From: CAZSSM01 sp964609385
GTDB lineage: Bacteria; Planctomycetota; Planctomycetia; Isosphaerales; Isosphaeraceae
Direction: 5' to 3'
DNA length: 64,000 nucleotides
NCBI GenBank assembly: GCA_964609385.1
Contig: CAZSSM010000004.1
Span: forward strand, 1-64,000
Below, one piece after another: positions 18,401 through 27,804 of the stretch (its first letter is position 1; every line of letters begins with the position of its first letter). The notes under the pieces are model-generated. The model did no database searches. It worked only from the letters and a program-made list of their open reading frames with translations, and was not told the DNA's origin. A program made the translations under genes and the position numbers.

Positions 18401-20068
18401 GTCGAGGCCGAGTTGTCTCTGGGTCAGCTCTGGCTCGAACGCGGCGATACCGAAGACGCCGCCCAAGTCTTCGCACGGCTCCTGGATCGCCCCCTGGAGG
18501 CGTCCCGACGCGCGGAGGTCCTCGCCCTCTTGGCCAAGGCCTATCACCTGCAAGGACTGACGCAAACGGCCTCGCAGACCTATCTCAGCGCCTTGAAGAT
18601 GCTCGATCGTCTGGGAACGGACCCGCAAGCCGCGAACGTCGATCCGACGCGGATCGACGCCTTGGTCGCGAGGATCAACGACGAGCGAGACGCCTTTGGT
18701 TTGGCCCGACTCGGCGATCCAACCCGTCTCGTCCGTTTGAACTTACCGCTGTTCCCGGTCCGGTCCGTGTCGATCGAGCCGGTTGCCAACGATCCCGAAC
18801 CGCTCTCGGCGGTCGGAGACCCGGTCCGCGCTGAGGGGGTCCCGCCGTCTCGCGAGATCGCCCCGCTGTTTCTCTGGAACCGCGACGCCAAACACCTGGT
18901 CGCCCTCGATCCAGAGACCGGCGATGGTGTCTGGTCGTGTCCGCTGAACACCCGACCGGAGTGGTTGGGGTTCCTCGACGATCGGCTGGTGGCGGCCTCG
19001 GAACAGATGATCGCCGGGATCGGAGTCGAGCGTGGTGATCTGCTCTGGGTCCACGAACCTCGTTCGAGCGATCTGAACCAACGGCTGACCCCGTTCGTGA
19101 GCGACTCGGACGACCCCTCGGAGACCCGCTTGAGCTTGCCGTTGAAGCAATTCCGGGCCTTGGGGACGGTGGTGGTCTGCCTGGCCGGCGCTCCGGAACA
19201 GCTCCTGGGGATCGATGGGACGACCGGCCGGGTCCGCTGGGCCTTCGCGCCGACCACCGGGCGCATCCACGACCAGTTCTATGCCGATGCCGACCGCGTC
19301 ATCGTCCAGTTGCGCCAACCGTTCCGCCTGGAGATCCTCGCTCCCCAGACCGGTCGGCAACTGGCCTACCTGCCGAACCTTGAGCAGTCGCGATCCTGGG
19401 ACCGCTCGCCCCAGATCCTCGGGGGCGAGACCCTCCTAACGGTCGTCGAACAGCGGACCATTGAGGCGATCGATCTCCGCGACGGCTCGCTCCGTTGGGT
19501 CTATCGCGAGCCCGATCAGCAAGCGTCCCGAGGGGCCCCGATGCTGGTCGGCGACTCCGAATACATCCTGGTCCTGTACAACGGCAAATTGCTGGTCCGG
19601 CTCGATCCAAACAGCGGTCGATCGGTCTGGGATCTCCCGTTGGGGACCGACGACCTCAGTGCCCGGCCCGGAACGCTTCGGCGGGACGGCTCGGTGCTCT
19701 TCGCGGCCACGGACACGACCCTGCAAGCCATCGATCTGGACAGCGGTCGCCGGCTCTGGCTCCGGCCGCTCTCAGCGCGGAGCATGGACTGGAGCCTCGA
19801 ACTGGCCGAGAATTGGGTGGTCGCGGCGCCCGATCCGACGCCTTCGCTCAGCGCCTCGGCTCGACGTCGCCTGGCCTTGGTCTTCTGCCGACGCGATGAC
19901 GGTCGCTTACTGCAACGTCGACCGCTGGACCGCGTCGTCACCAATGTCGGCCTCAATCTGGACGATCGCGGCCTCATCCTGGTCGACGGCCGATCGTCGC
20001 GTGTGTTCCGACCCTGGGCTGAGTCGTCCCCCGCAGCCGAGCCTGGATCCGATCAAGCCCCGCGCTGA
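15458..20068 (+). CDS. Large exported PQQ-type beta-propeller / TPR protein
   Basis: 1536 residues. ATG 15458 follows GGAAGG by 8 nt. An Arg-rich N-terminus and hydrophobic helix (about 27-45, ending near AWAQGG) act as signal peptide or anchor. Then a helical region (about 55-270), a first PQQ/BamB-like propeller (about 385-800: repeats such as VALDRRQEGKLLWTVEAK, VSLDARTGDQIWC, FAFDADSGRLLWETPG), a helical TPR-like middle (about 800-1100: NYYRLARLAESAGQRTLALENY, LEQVVQTFQQIL, GDTEDAAQVFARLL) and a second propeller (about 1130-1500: VALDPETGDGVWSC, LGIDGTTGRVRW, QAIDLDSGRRLW). Cofactor residues for quinoprotein dehydrogenase are not evident, so a structural or binding role is likelier. First gene of the MoxR block, 175 bp before moxR. 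Confidence 0.85.
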   Translation: MHRTRFASGDPIRRAWRRPRITIRVHLRLLVAFLAFAIGWSSFGPGSDRAWAQGGRSTVPTIYPDESFNALKLLRNAYGHELDGLWADAIGIYQRVMDDHGDSVTRLPEDEQRDPEQASLSVRFVNVQLYCQQRLSKIPLEFLRIYRDRVDGATRRAFEDALATRDAVALQRVVEEQFCSSWGDDALEALGDLAYQEGRIDEALAAYQGLVPDPNREPPLLIHPDPSVDLSQVAAKILICRQMLGDDPPSEQDLLEFNQTHPGARGRLAGRDDLLIRSLIRAIQQDDLTIPRPLDLRWPTFAGSFTRNRALDESIDIGSLQWAVPLPSIQSVTLTNNRAIGFGRGGSQSSLSRERYLAYHPIILGNQVLVNDENGVHAYNLDDRPDRDDPPPGSTGLFDPSDDVAIEVAWKHEPARKSFAREPSRNSSRLPRYTLTAHGDRVFARLGPTAYQNVGRFGGITPSSPSKIVALDRRQEGKLLWTVEAKAIRLPGRGADGADHASGFEGTPVADDQRVYVAVTELGPQTSTYVVSLDARTGDQIWCRLICFASAQFDRRMATRGYTADQLGHALLSLDGTTIYYQTNLGGLASLDTRTGSIRWIATYPRIEIGSLGLFKSTTRRDLNPAIVDGDRVLIAPEDAETVFAFDADSGRLLWETPGLQKDAIHHLLGVSQGRLIATGGHVLSIDTESGEVRGRFPDSGQPMTSYGRGVIAQDQIYWPTEDQIYALDAATLKPTGPPLNLNRIDPRYGRGGNLVAGDGYLVVAQKDRLVVYCQSARLIKRYQAEIARAPDRASNYYRLARLAESAGQRTLALENYRTAIAKASPGEWIDDGNLAETARRRLVDLLGVLARQETDPNRAATWMEQAAELALTERGQVEALLELANYLGEAGQLEQVVQTFQQILDEPRFRSQIVEATAGRSARADLVVEERLALLINEHGRQLYAEAEQRANALWDQAQAESTPRLLNEVRLRYPLAQVVVEAELSLGQLWLERGDTEDAAQVFARLLDRPLEASRRAEVLALLAKAYHLQGLTQTASQTYLSALKMLDRLGTDPQAANVDPTRIDALVARINDERDAFGLARLGDPTRLVRLNLPLFPVRSVSIEPVANDPEPLSAVGDPVRAEGVPPSREIAPLFLWNRDAKHLVALDPETGDGVWSCPLNTRPEWLGFLDDRLVAASEQMIAGIGVERGDLLWVHEPRSSDLNQRLTPFVSDSDDPSETRLSLPLKQFRALGTVVVCLAGAPEQLLGIDGTTGRVRWAFAPTTGRIHDQFYADADRVIVQLRQPFRLEILAPQTGRQLAYLPNLEQSRSWDRSPQILGGETLLTVVEQRTIEAIDLRDGSLRWVYREPDQQASRGAPMLVGDSEYILVLYNGKLLVRLDPNSGRSVWDLPLGTDDLSARPGTLRRDGSVLFAATDTTLQAIDLDSGRRLWLRPLSARSMDWSLELAENWVVAAPDPTPSLSASARRRLALVFCRRDDGRLLQRRPLDRVVTNVGLNLDDRGLILVDGRSSRVFRPWAESSPAAEPGSDQAPR

Positions 20069-20243
20069 GCGGTCGCCGACTTTCAACCCTTCAACTCATC
20101 AGGATGGGCCGTCGTCAACGGCCGTCGACGATCCCGACTGATCGTCGATCCTTCGGGGATCTCAACCTTCCGTCCCGTCCGTTCACCCCCGAATCCCCCA
20201 CTCTCGATCCACGACGACCCGATCCGGCGAGGAGAGACACCCC

Positions 20244-21353
20244 GTGACTGATCTGACCAAGCCTCCCGAGTCCGCAGCACCACCCACGAGCGAGGACGAC
20301 CTGGCCGCCGTGGAGAAACTCCGAGACGCCTATGCCAAGCTTCGGACCGAGCTGGGCAAAGTGATCGTGGGTCAGCAGACGGTTCTGGAAGAGTTGCTGG
20401 TGGCGATTTTTGCGCGGGGCCACTGCCTGTTGATCGGTGTGCCCGGCCTGGCCAAGACCCTGATGATCCAGACCCTCTCCGACGCGCTGAACCTGAGCTA
20501 CAAGCGGGTCCAGTTCACGCCCGACCTGATGCCCTCGGATATCACCGGGACCGACCTGGTCCAAGAGGACAAGGCGACCGGCCGTCGCGAGTTCAAGTTC
20601 GTCGAGGGACCGATCTTCGCCAACCTGGTCCTGGCCGACGAGGTGAACCGGACTCCGCCCAAGACCCAAGCGGCGCTCCTGGAAGCGATGCAGGAACGTC
20701 AGGTGACCGTCTCCGGTCAACGGCACGCGCTGCCGAACCCGTTCTTCGTCCTGGCCACACAGAACCCGATCGAGCAGGAGGGGACCTACCCGCTTCCCGA
20801 GGCCCAGCTCGACCGATTCATGCTCAACATCTTCGTCGACTACCCCGACGAGGCTGAGGAACGCGAGATCGTTCGGGTGACCACCGGCAAGGCGTTAGCC
20901 GAGGTGAGCAAAGTCCTCGGCGGCGAAGAGATCATCCAACTCCAGCAGATGGTCCGTCGGGTCCCGGTGGCCGATCATGTGATCAACTACGCGGTTCGCC
21001 TGGCCCGCCTGACCCGCGTCCCACGTGGCGGGGCCGAGGATGAGTCCGCGCCCGATTTCATTCGCGATTACGTCTCATGGGGAGCCGGGCCCCGCGCCAG
21101 CCAGTTCCTGGTGCTGGCGGCCAAGGCGCGGTCGATCCTCAACGGACGGTTCAGCGTCTCGACCGAAGACATCCGCGCCGTGGCCGGACCGGTCCTCCGG
21201 CACCGGATCGTGACCAACTTCAACGCCGAGGCCGAAGGGATCAAGCCCGACGACATCGTGCAACGGCTGATCGAGACGCTCCCCAACGACATCGACGAGG
21301 GCCCCGATGGTGGACCGGTTCCGCAGCTATTTAGACACGCAGACGCTAGCTAG
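20244..21353 (+). CDS. moxR: MoxR family AAA+ ATPase
   Basis: 369 residues, GTG start behind a GGAGAG sequence. MoxR ATPases act as chaperones that mature or insert metal or cofactor into partner proteins, usually together with VWA proteins. Seen: VIVGQQTVLEELL, Walker A GVPGLAKT, QFTPDLMPSDITG, Walker B NLVLADEVNR, sensor 1 VLATQNPIEQEGTYPLPEAQLDRF and a C-terminal lid. The 3' end overlaps the DUF58 gene by 47 bp in another frame, so they are co-translated. This is the enzymatic centre of the 20-kb block. Confidence 0.96.
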   Translation: MTDLTKPPESAAPPTSEDDLAAVEKLRDAYAKLRTELGKVIVGQQTVLEELLVAIFARGHCLLIGVPGLAKTLMIQTLSDALNLSYKRVQFTPDLMPSDITGTDLVQEDKATGRREFKFVEGPIFANLVLADEVNRTPPKTQAALLEAMQERQVTVSGQRHALPNPFFVLATQNPIEQEGTYPLPEAQLDRFMLNIFVDYPDEAEEREIVRVTTGKALAEVSKVLGGEEIIQLQQMVRRVPVADHVINYAVRLARLTRVPRGGAEDESAPDFIRDYVSWGAGPRASQFLVLAAKARSILNGRFSVSTEDIRAVAGPVLRHRIVTNFNAEAEGIKPDDIVQRLIETLPNDIDEGPDGGPVPQLFRHADAS

Positions 21354-22221
21354 CATCGAGGGGCTGGGCCTGCAGGCCCGCTCGATCGTCGAAGGCTACA
21401 TCGCCGGCCTGCACCGCAGCCCCTACCACGGCTTCTCCGTCGAGTTCGCCCAGCACCGCGAGTACGCGCCCGGCGACGACATCCGTCACATCGATTGGAA
21501 GGTCTGGGCCAAGACCGACAAGCTCTACCTCAAGCAATACGAGGAGGAGACAAACCTCCTCACTTATCTGCTTTTGGACACCAGTGAGTCGATGTCCTAC
21601 GCTTCGCCCGATCAGGGAGAGGTGACCAAGCTGAAGTACTGTCAGTGGATCGCCGCATCACTGGCCTACCTCGTCCTGCAGCAGCATGATTCGGTCGGCC
21701 TGGCCACCTTCGACGAAACGGTCCGGCGCTACGTCCGGCCGGCCGGTCAGGCCGCACAGTTGAAAGAGCTGATCCATGTGATGGATGTGACTCCGTCGCG
21801 ATACAAGACCGATCTGAAAGCGACCTTCCAGGACCTCTCTGATCGGTTCAGCAAGCGCGGAATCATCGTCGTGCTGAGCGACCTGTTCGGCGAGGTGGAT
21901 CAGGTCATCGACGGGCTCAAGCAGTTCCGCCACCGTCGCCACGAGGTGATCGTCTTCCACGTGCTCGACCCGGCCGAACTCGACTTCCCGTTCCAGCAGC
22001 CGACCCTCTTCCAAGGGCTCGAGGAGATGCCGGAGTTGCTGACCGATCCGCAGTCGCTGCGTCGGGCCTATCAGGAGGAGATCAACGCCTACCTGGAGCG
22101 GGTCCGCCGCGGCTGCCAGATGACCGACATCGACTACGTGCCGTTGCGGACCGACCAGAGCCTCGACACGGCGCTGTCGACCTACCTCGCCGCCCGCGCC
22201 GGTCGACTCGCCTTACGCTGA
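21307..22221 (+). CDS. DUF58 domain protein (VWA-like)
   Basis: 304 residues. DUF58 signature YAPGDDIRHIDWKVWAKTDKLYLKQYEEE at about 57-85, followed by a VWA-type fold whose MIDAS DXSXS is LLLDTSESMSY (about 93-103). DUF58 proteins are standard partners of MoxR ATPases. No signal peptide or membrane helix, so it is probably cytosolic and links MoxR to the membrane VWA proteins that follow. Start overlaps moxR by 47 bp. Confidence 0.93.
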   Translation: MVDRFRSYLDTQTLASIEGLGLQARSIVEGYIAGLHRSPYHGFSVEFAQHREYAPGDDIRHIDWKVWAKTDKLYLKQYEEETNLLTYLLLDTSESMSYASPDQGEVTKLKYCQWIAASLAYLVLQQHDSVGLATFDETVRRYVRPAGQAAQLKELIHVMDVTPSRYKTDLKATFQDLSDRFSKRGIIVVLSDLFGEVDQVIDGLKQFRHRRHEVIVFHVLDPAELDFPFQQPTLFQGLEEMPELLTDPQSLRRAYQEEINAYLERVRRGCQMTDIDYVPLRTDQSLDTALSTYLAARAGRLALR

Positions 22222-22337
22222 GTGACCAGCAAGCTCGTCGAGTTGGCATCGATCCCCGTCATGTCTCCATGTTTCGCATCGTTCCCGATTGTTTTCCGTA
22301 GCCTCTGCCGCTCCAAGGACCTTTCGTCGTGGATCTA

Positions 22338-24650
22338 ATGGTCGCCCCGACGCTGTTCGCCCTGGGTTTCGCCAACCTCCCGCTGCTCTACGGGCTGGCC
22401 GCGGCGAGCCTGCCGGTGATCATCCACCTGCTGAACAAGCGGAAGTACCAGGTCATGGCCTGGGCGGCGATGCAGTTCCTGCTCGCGGCGGTCAAGAAGA
22501 ACCAGCGGAAGATCCGGATCGAGCAGTGGCTCCTCTTGCTGGTCCGGACCTTGGTGATCGTCTTTGCGGTCCTGGCCCTTGCGCAACCGTTCCTGGAAAG
22601 CATGGGGGCGGTCCCGCTGCTACCGGGCCGTCGGACACACTCGGTCCTGGTGCTGGACGGCTCGATGAGTATGGCCTACGCGCCGGCGGAGACCTCAAGG
22701 TTCGAGCAGGCTAAGCTCCGCGCCTCTGAACTAGTCCGGAGCGCCCGTCGCGGCAAGTCGTTCAGCCTCGTCTTGATGGCCGATCCGCCGCAGGTCCTCG
22801 TGGGCGAACCGACGTCGAATCCGGATGCGATCCTCAGCCAGATCGATGACCTGGTCTTGCCCCACGGCACGGTCGACCTGTCCGCCTCGTTCCAGGCGAT
22901 CGCCGAGGTCCTCCAGGCCTCCAACCTGGGTCAGAAGGAGGTCATCGTTCTGACCGACTTCCAGGCGGCCACCTGGAACCAGCCCGAGTCGGACTCCGAG
23001 GAGGCTTTGAGACAGCCGCTGGAGACGCTCGCGTCTTTGAATACGCGGTCGGTGGTGATCGACCTGGCCCGCTCCGATGCGCCCAACCACGCGATCACAG
23101 CGATGGCCTTGGACGCGCCGGTGATCACGACGGGCACCGAGCAGACCCTCCAAGTCCGGGTCCAGAATCATGCCCGGACCGACCAACCCGGGGTCCGGCT
23201 TCGGATGAGCCTCGACGGCCGGCCCGGCCCGGAGACGCGGCTCGACCTGTCCGCCGGCGGCGAACGGATCCATGTCTTCCCCGTCACCTTCGAGAGGTCC
23301 GGCGAGCACGTCCTGGAGGTTCAACTCGATGCCGACGGGCTCTCGTTGGATGATGCGCGACGGTTGGTTGTGCCGGTCCGCGAGGCCCTGAACGTCGTGG
23401 TCGTCGACGGCGACCGCCAACCCGGTCCGTTCCGGAGCGATTCGGACTACCTCGTCGAGGCGATCAGTCCCAGCCTCAATGATCCCGACCAGGCCGACTG
23501 GCTCGTGCAGCCCGAGGTGGTCCCCGAGAGCGAGATGGCCTTCGTGCTCCAGCGCGTCGGCCAGGCCGCGCCCGACGTGTTGGTGCTCTGCAACGTCGCC
23601 CAATTCAGCCCGGCCGAGGTCGATGTGCTCCGACAACACCTGGCCCGCGGCGGTGGCCTCGTCGTCTTCGGCGGCGACCAGGTGCTCGCCGACAACTACA
23701 ACCGTTTGCTGGCCGGCGACGAGGACCGGATCCTACCCGCCGCGATCGGTGAGACCATCGAGTACGACGTGGCCGAGGATTCCGGTCAGCAAGGCTCGAG
23801 CGATCGTCCTCGGCTCGATCCGTTGGAGTTCCGCCACCCGATCGTCCAGGACTTCGCCGGCCAGGAGGAGGCGGTCTTGGCCGGCCTGACCTCGGTCAAG
23901 ACGAGCCGTTACCACCAGTTGCAGCGCCCCGAGGACACGACGTCCATGCTGGCGTTGGCCTTCGACAACGGTGACCCGGCCGTCCTGGTCGAGGATGTCG
24001 GCGACGGGGTGGTCGTCCAGGTCGCCACGACGGCCGACACCGACTGGACCGACTGGCCGGTCCACCTCAGCTACGCGCCGGTGATGGAACGGATGGTCAT
24101 CGAGGCGGCCCGTCGGAAGTTGGCTCGTCGCAACGTCCGGGTCGGTCGCCCTTTGGTCTGGGCCTTGCCCGAGCCGACCGACCTGCCGGCGCAGGTTCGC
24201 ACGCCGATCGGTCAGAGCCTGCCGGTCCCGGTCCGTCGGACCGGCTTCGGCGCGGAAGTCGTCTTCCCGGTGGCCGATCCAGGCGCACTGGGTGTCCCAC
24301 TCTCGGGGCTCTACCAAGTCGAACTCGGCTCGCCGGGCCAAGAGGGGGCGCGTCGTGCCCGGTTCGCCGTCAATATCGACCCGTTGGAAAGCGACCTCCG
24401 ACGGATCGATCCGGAGGCCCTGGACGAACTGGTTCCCGGCTGGTCTCCGGTCATCTTCGAGAACACCGAAGGGATCGACGCCAACACGGTCAGTCGCCAG
24501 GGCGAGTTGCACCGCCCCTTGCTGTTCGCGTTGCTGGCCTTGATCCTCGTCGAGACCCTTCTGGCCTGGAACTTCGGACGCCATGCCGCCTCGGTCCGCG
24601 ACCCGGCTCCGGGGAACGCGGGGCTCGGTTGGATGGGCCGGACTGCCTGA
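22338..24650 (+). CDS. BatA/VWA membrane protein with C-terminal class-I amidotransferase-like region
   Basis: About 770 residues. The BatA N-terminal domain is clear: LPLLYGLAAASLPVIIHLLNKRKYQ then a second helix LLLLVRTLVIVFAVLALAQPF. A VWA domain follows with MIDAS LVLDGSMSM (DXSXS). Further on come a beta-rich region and a region LVVFGGDQVL (about 430-445) like the glutamine-amidotransferase-like fold in planctomycete Bat proteins, and a last helix LLFALLALILVETLLAWNFGR. ATG 22338 chosen; GTG 22329 would add three residues. Topology: VWA likely in the periplasmic space, anchored at both ends. Confidence 0.87.
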   Translation: MVAPTLFALGFANLPLLYGLAAASLPVIIHLLNKRKYQVMAWAAMQFLLAAVKKNQRKIRIEQWLLLLVRTLVIVFAVLALAQPFLESMGAVPLLPGRRTHSVLVLDGSMSMAYAPAETSRFEQAKLRASELVRSARRGKSFSLVLMADPPQVLVGEPTSNPDAILSQIDDLVLPHGTVDLSASFQAIAEVLQASNLGQKEVIVLTDFQAATWNQPESDSEEALRQPLETLASLNTRSVVIDLARSDAPNHAITAMALDAPVITTGTEQTLQVRVQNHARTDQPGVRLRMSLDGRPGPETRLDLSAGGERIHVFPVTFERSGEHVLEVQLDADGLSLDDARRLVVPVREALNVVVVDGDRQPGPFRSDSDYLVEAISPSLNDPDQADWLVQPEVVPESEMAFVLQRVGQAAPDVLVLCNVAQFSPAEVDVLRQHLARGGGLVVFGGDQVLADNYNRLLAGDEDRILPAAIGETIEYDVAEDSGQQGSSDRPRLDPLEFRHPIVQDFAGQEEAVLAGLTSVKTSRYHQLQRPEDTTSMLALAFDNGDPAVLVEDVGDGVVVQVATTADTDWTDWPVHLSYAPVMERMVIEAARRKLARRNVRVGRPLVWALPEPTDLPAQVRTPIGQSLPVPVRRTGFGAEVVFPVADPGALGVPLSGLYQVELGSPGQEGARRARFAVNIDPLESDLRRIDPEALDELVPGWSPVIFENTEGIDANTVSRQGELHRPLLFALLALILVETLLAWNFGRHAASVRDPAPGNAGLGWMGRTA

Positions 24651-24758
24651 TCGTCGCACGTGCGTCCCGCATAACAGACAGATCGGAACCGAACGGACGG
24701 TCTCAGGACGCGGAAAAATGAGTGGATTACCCGCCCACACGGCTGAACAATTGATTCC

Positions 24759-27488
24759 GTGAACCCGACCCGCGCTGTGATGCACGGGATGAACGCTCCA
24801 ATCGCCGGCCCGTGGTGGGTCGGCGCCCCCGGCCCCTCGAAGGACGCCCGATCCGTGTTCGATCGCCTCTTGCGATTCCTTGCCGAACGTCTCGGGGCGA
24901 GCCCAGCCGCCGCCGGGGAGGAAGTTCAGCCGCAATTGCGGTTCGAGCAGCCGCTCCCTCAGTGGCTCACGCTGGTCCTCTTGATCGGCTCGGCCGCATT
25001 GATCTTCGGGCTCTACCAACGCGAGCGCCGGATCGGGGCCTCATCCAAGCTCTTGCTGGCGAGCTTGCGGTTCGCCCTCGTCCTGATCGGCTTGTTCATG
25101 ATCAGCGAGGCGGTCATCGATATCGAGCGGACCGGCCGCCCCTACTTCGTCGTCCTCGCCGACGATTCGGCCAGCATGCAGGTGATCGACCGCTACGCCG
25201 ACGCCGAGTTGAACGCCCAGGCGCGTGAGCTTGTCGACGAGGCGATGGTGCTCCGAGCCGTGTCCGAAGCCCAGAGTATCGTCGACACCGAAGGACCTGG
25301 GGTCGATCCGGACTCCGAGGAGCCTTCCGAGAGTGGCGATCGATCAGCCGATGACCCGACCGATCCGGCATCCAGTTCCGATCCGAGCGTCTCGAACGTC
25401 GACGGCTCGGAGTCGTCGGAGGTCGATCAAGATGGGTCTGGAGACTCGATCCCGGCGATCCCAGACGCGGACCTCGCTCCAGAACGGATCCGCGTCGTCC
25501 GGGGGATCCTGGCGCGTGGGGAACTCGCGCTGTTGAAACAGATCAAAAACGACCACCGGATCCGGCTCTACCGCGTCTCCGATCAGGTCGTTTCGTCGGC
25601 CGAGTCGTCGCCCGACCAGACGCTCGATACGATCGCCGTGACGATCGATCAGTTGGAGGCCAACGGCGCGACGTCCCGGCTCGGCGATGGGATTCTTCAG
25701 GTCCTCAGCGAGCTGCGCGGTGTGCCCCCTGCGGGGATCCTGCTGCTCTCCGACGGCCGGGTCACCGAAGGGGCCGGCCTGGTCGATGCGGCCGAGGCGG
25801 CGTCGCGCAAGGGCGTGCCGATCTGGGCCGTCGGCGTCGGTGATGTCGAGCCGCCTCGCGATTTGGAACTCGCCGATCTGGAAGTCGACGAGGTCGTCTT
25901 CGTCGACGACGACGTCCCCTTCCGTGCCCGCTTGACCAGCCGAGGCTTCGAAGGGACCCCTTTGACGATCACCCTGAAACGACAAGTCCTCGACGCGGAG
26001 GATCCGGACCAGGTCGAGGTCCTCGAGACGCTCGAACTGGAAGCACCACCTGACGGAGTCGCCGAGCCGATCGAGCTGAATCATCGGCCCGATCAGGTCG
26101 GCCAGGTCACCTATATCGTGGAGGTCGACTCCCAGCCCCGCGAACTGCGAGCGGGAAACAACCGGATCGTCCGGACCGTCGATGTCCGTCGCGAGCAGAT
26201 CAAGGCCCTGCTGGTCGACAACCTGCCGCGCTACGAGTACCGCTACGCCAAAACCTATCTGGAACGCGACTCGACCGTCGAACTCTCCGTCGTGCTCCAG
26301 TCCTCCGACCTGGAGTACGCCTCGCAGGATGTTTCGGCCCTGCCGACCCTGCCAGCCGACCGCGAGACCCTCTTCGACTTCGACGTGATCGTGCTGGGCG
26401 ACGTCGACCTCAGCAACTTCAGTCCGTCCCAGATCACCGCGCTACGGGCCTTCGTCGTCGATGAGGGCGGCGGCATGATGTTTGTGGCCGGCCCATATTT
26501 CAATCCAGTCCGCTATATCGACACACCGCTGGAAGACCTGCTGCCGGTCCAGATCGACGACGCCCGCGACCCGACCGCCTTCGGCGAGGCGATCTCAGCG
26601 TACCGACCGCGATTGACCGAGGCCGGTCGGACCGACCCGATCCTCCGCTTGGGTGACGACCCCGACCAGAACGAGACGATCTGGAACGGGCTGCCGAACC
26701 TGTTCTGGTTCCTGGAGGTGCCCCGGATCAGCCCGACGGCGCGGGTCCTGGCCGAGCACCCCAGCCGCTTGGGCTCGGACGGGCCGATCCCACTGATCGC
26801 CACCCAGTTCGTCGGCCAAGGGCGTACCCTCTGGTTGGGCACCGATGACCTCTGGCGCTGGCGGTTCCGGACCGGCGACCGCTACTTCGGGCGGGTCTAC
26901 ATCCAAGCGATCCGCTTCCTGGCTCGCTCCAAGCTGTTGGGCGATCTGGGTGTGGAGCTGAGCAGCGATCGTCGGCGTTACGAGACCGATCAGCCGGTCC
27001 AGATTCGCGCGCGGTTCACCAGCCCCGGCTCGGCTCCTCGACGGACCAGCATCCAGGCGATCCTGAAACCGGCCGAGGGGATCGCGCGTCGGATCGACCT
27101 GAACGTGCGGGCAGACGACCCCTTGAGCTTCACCGTCAGTCTGCCCCCGCTCCGGAGCGGCGACTACACCGTCGAACTGCTCCCGCTGCCGACCCTGGAG
27201 GAGTCCGATCGGGTCCCGATCAGCTTCAGCGTCCTGCCCCCGGCCGGCGAGTTCGAACAGATCGCCATGAACCGCGCCGGGCTGGTTCGACTCGCCTCGG
27301 CCACCGAAGGCGGCTACTACGACCTCAACGACCTGGACCAACTGCTCGAGGACCTGCCGCCCGGCCGTCAGGTCCCTCTGGACATCGACCCGCCGATCCC
27401 GCTCTGGAACACCTGGCCGGTGCTGGGCGTCTTCCTGATCGTACTGGTTACCGAATGGCTGCTCCGGAAACGGAACCGCTTGATCTGA
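24759..27488 (+). CDS. Membrane VWA protein with acidic insertion and amidotransferase-like domain
   Basis: 909 residues. Two hydrophobic helices (about 70-86 and 98-118), then a VWA domain with MIDAS ADDSASM (135-139). An acidic Ser/Asp/Glu-rich stretch (about 180-240) interrupts the VWA fold before it resumes at GILLLSDGRVTEGAGLV and GVPIWAVGVGD. A C-terminal region with VVDEGGGMMFVAGP and WLGTDDLWRWR resembles the class-I amidotransferase-like fold seen with BatB proteins in this phylum; a final helix precedes a basic tail. Start is uncertain: GTG 24759, ATG 24780 or ATG 24789. It works with the preceding VWA protein and MoxR by context. Confidence 0.85.
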   Translation: MNPTRAVMHGMNAPIAGPWWVGAPGPSKDARSVFDRLLRFLAERLGASPAAAGEEVQPQLRFEQPLPQWLTLVLLIGSAALIFGLYQRERRIGASSKLLLASLRFALVLIGLFMISEAVIDIERTGRPYFVVLADDSASMQVIDRYADAELNAQARELVDEAMVLRAVSEAQSIVDTEGPGVDPDSEEPSESGDRSADDPTDPASSSDPSVSNVDGSESSEVDQDGSGDSIPAIPDADLAPERIRVVRGILARGELALLKQIKNDHRIRLYRVSDQVVSSAESSPDQTLDTIAVTIDQLEANGATSRLGDGILQVLSELRGVPPAGILLLSDGRVTEGAGLVDAAEAASRKGVPIWAVGVGDVEPPRDLELADLEVDEVVFVDDDVPFRARLTSRGFEGTPLTITLKRQVLDAEDPDQVEVLETLELEAPPDGVAEPIELNHRPDQVGQVTYIVEVDSQPRELRAGNNRIVRTVDVRREQIKALLVDNLPRYEYRYAKTYLERDSTVELSVVLQSSDLEYASQDVSALPTLPADRETLFDFDVIVLGDVDLSNFSPSQITALRAFVVDEGGGMMFVAGPYFNPVRYIDTPLEDLLPVQIDDARDPTAFGEAISAYRPRLTEAGRTDPILRLGDDPDQNETIWNGLPNLFWFLEVPRISPTARVLAEHPSRLGSDGPIPLIATQFVGQGRTLWLGTDDLWRWRFRTGDRYFGRVYIQAIRFLARSKLLGDLGVELSSDRRRYETDQPVQIRARFTSPGSAPRRTSIQAILKPAEGIARRIDLNVRADDPLSFTVSLPPLRSGDYTVELLPLPTLEESDRVPISFSVLPPAGEFEQIAMNRAGLVRLASATEGGYYDLNDLDQLLEDLPPGRQVPLDIDPPIPLWNTWPVLGVFLIVLVTEWLLRKRNRLI

Positions 27489-27804
27489 ATCGGGTTTCTT
27501 CTTGGGAGGGATCGTGAACGTGAACGGGACCGGCGCTCGGATCCGATCGAACCGAACGGGTCGGGTGATCGCGCCAAACCGTCCGATCGACCCCTCGACC
27601 GTCGTCTGACCTCGCGTTCGCGTCGGCGTCTTCGGTGCGGATTGCTTCGCTTCGGCTTGACTCGCGATGAGATGGGAGGGGACGCACCCCAAAGCCCCAT
27701 CGACGATCACCTTCGACGCCCGGGTTCCTCAGCAACCGCCTGAATGGAACGGTCAACCTGCCGGGAGTTCGTTGGTAGCTCGACCCCGTTTGGAGTGACG
27801 CGAC
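27489..27804. other. Intergenic region within the MoxR block
   Basis: 316 bp between the VWA gene and the DUF4175-like gene. I see no gene, tRNA, strong hairpin or clear promoter here. The co-orientation of both neighbours allows either read-through or an internal promoter. Confidence 0.4.
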
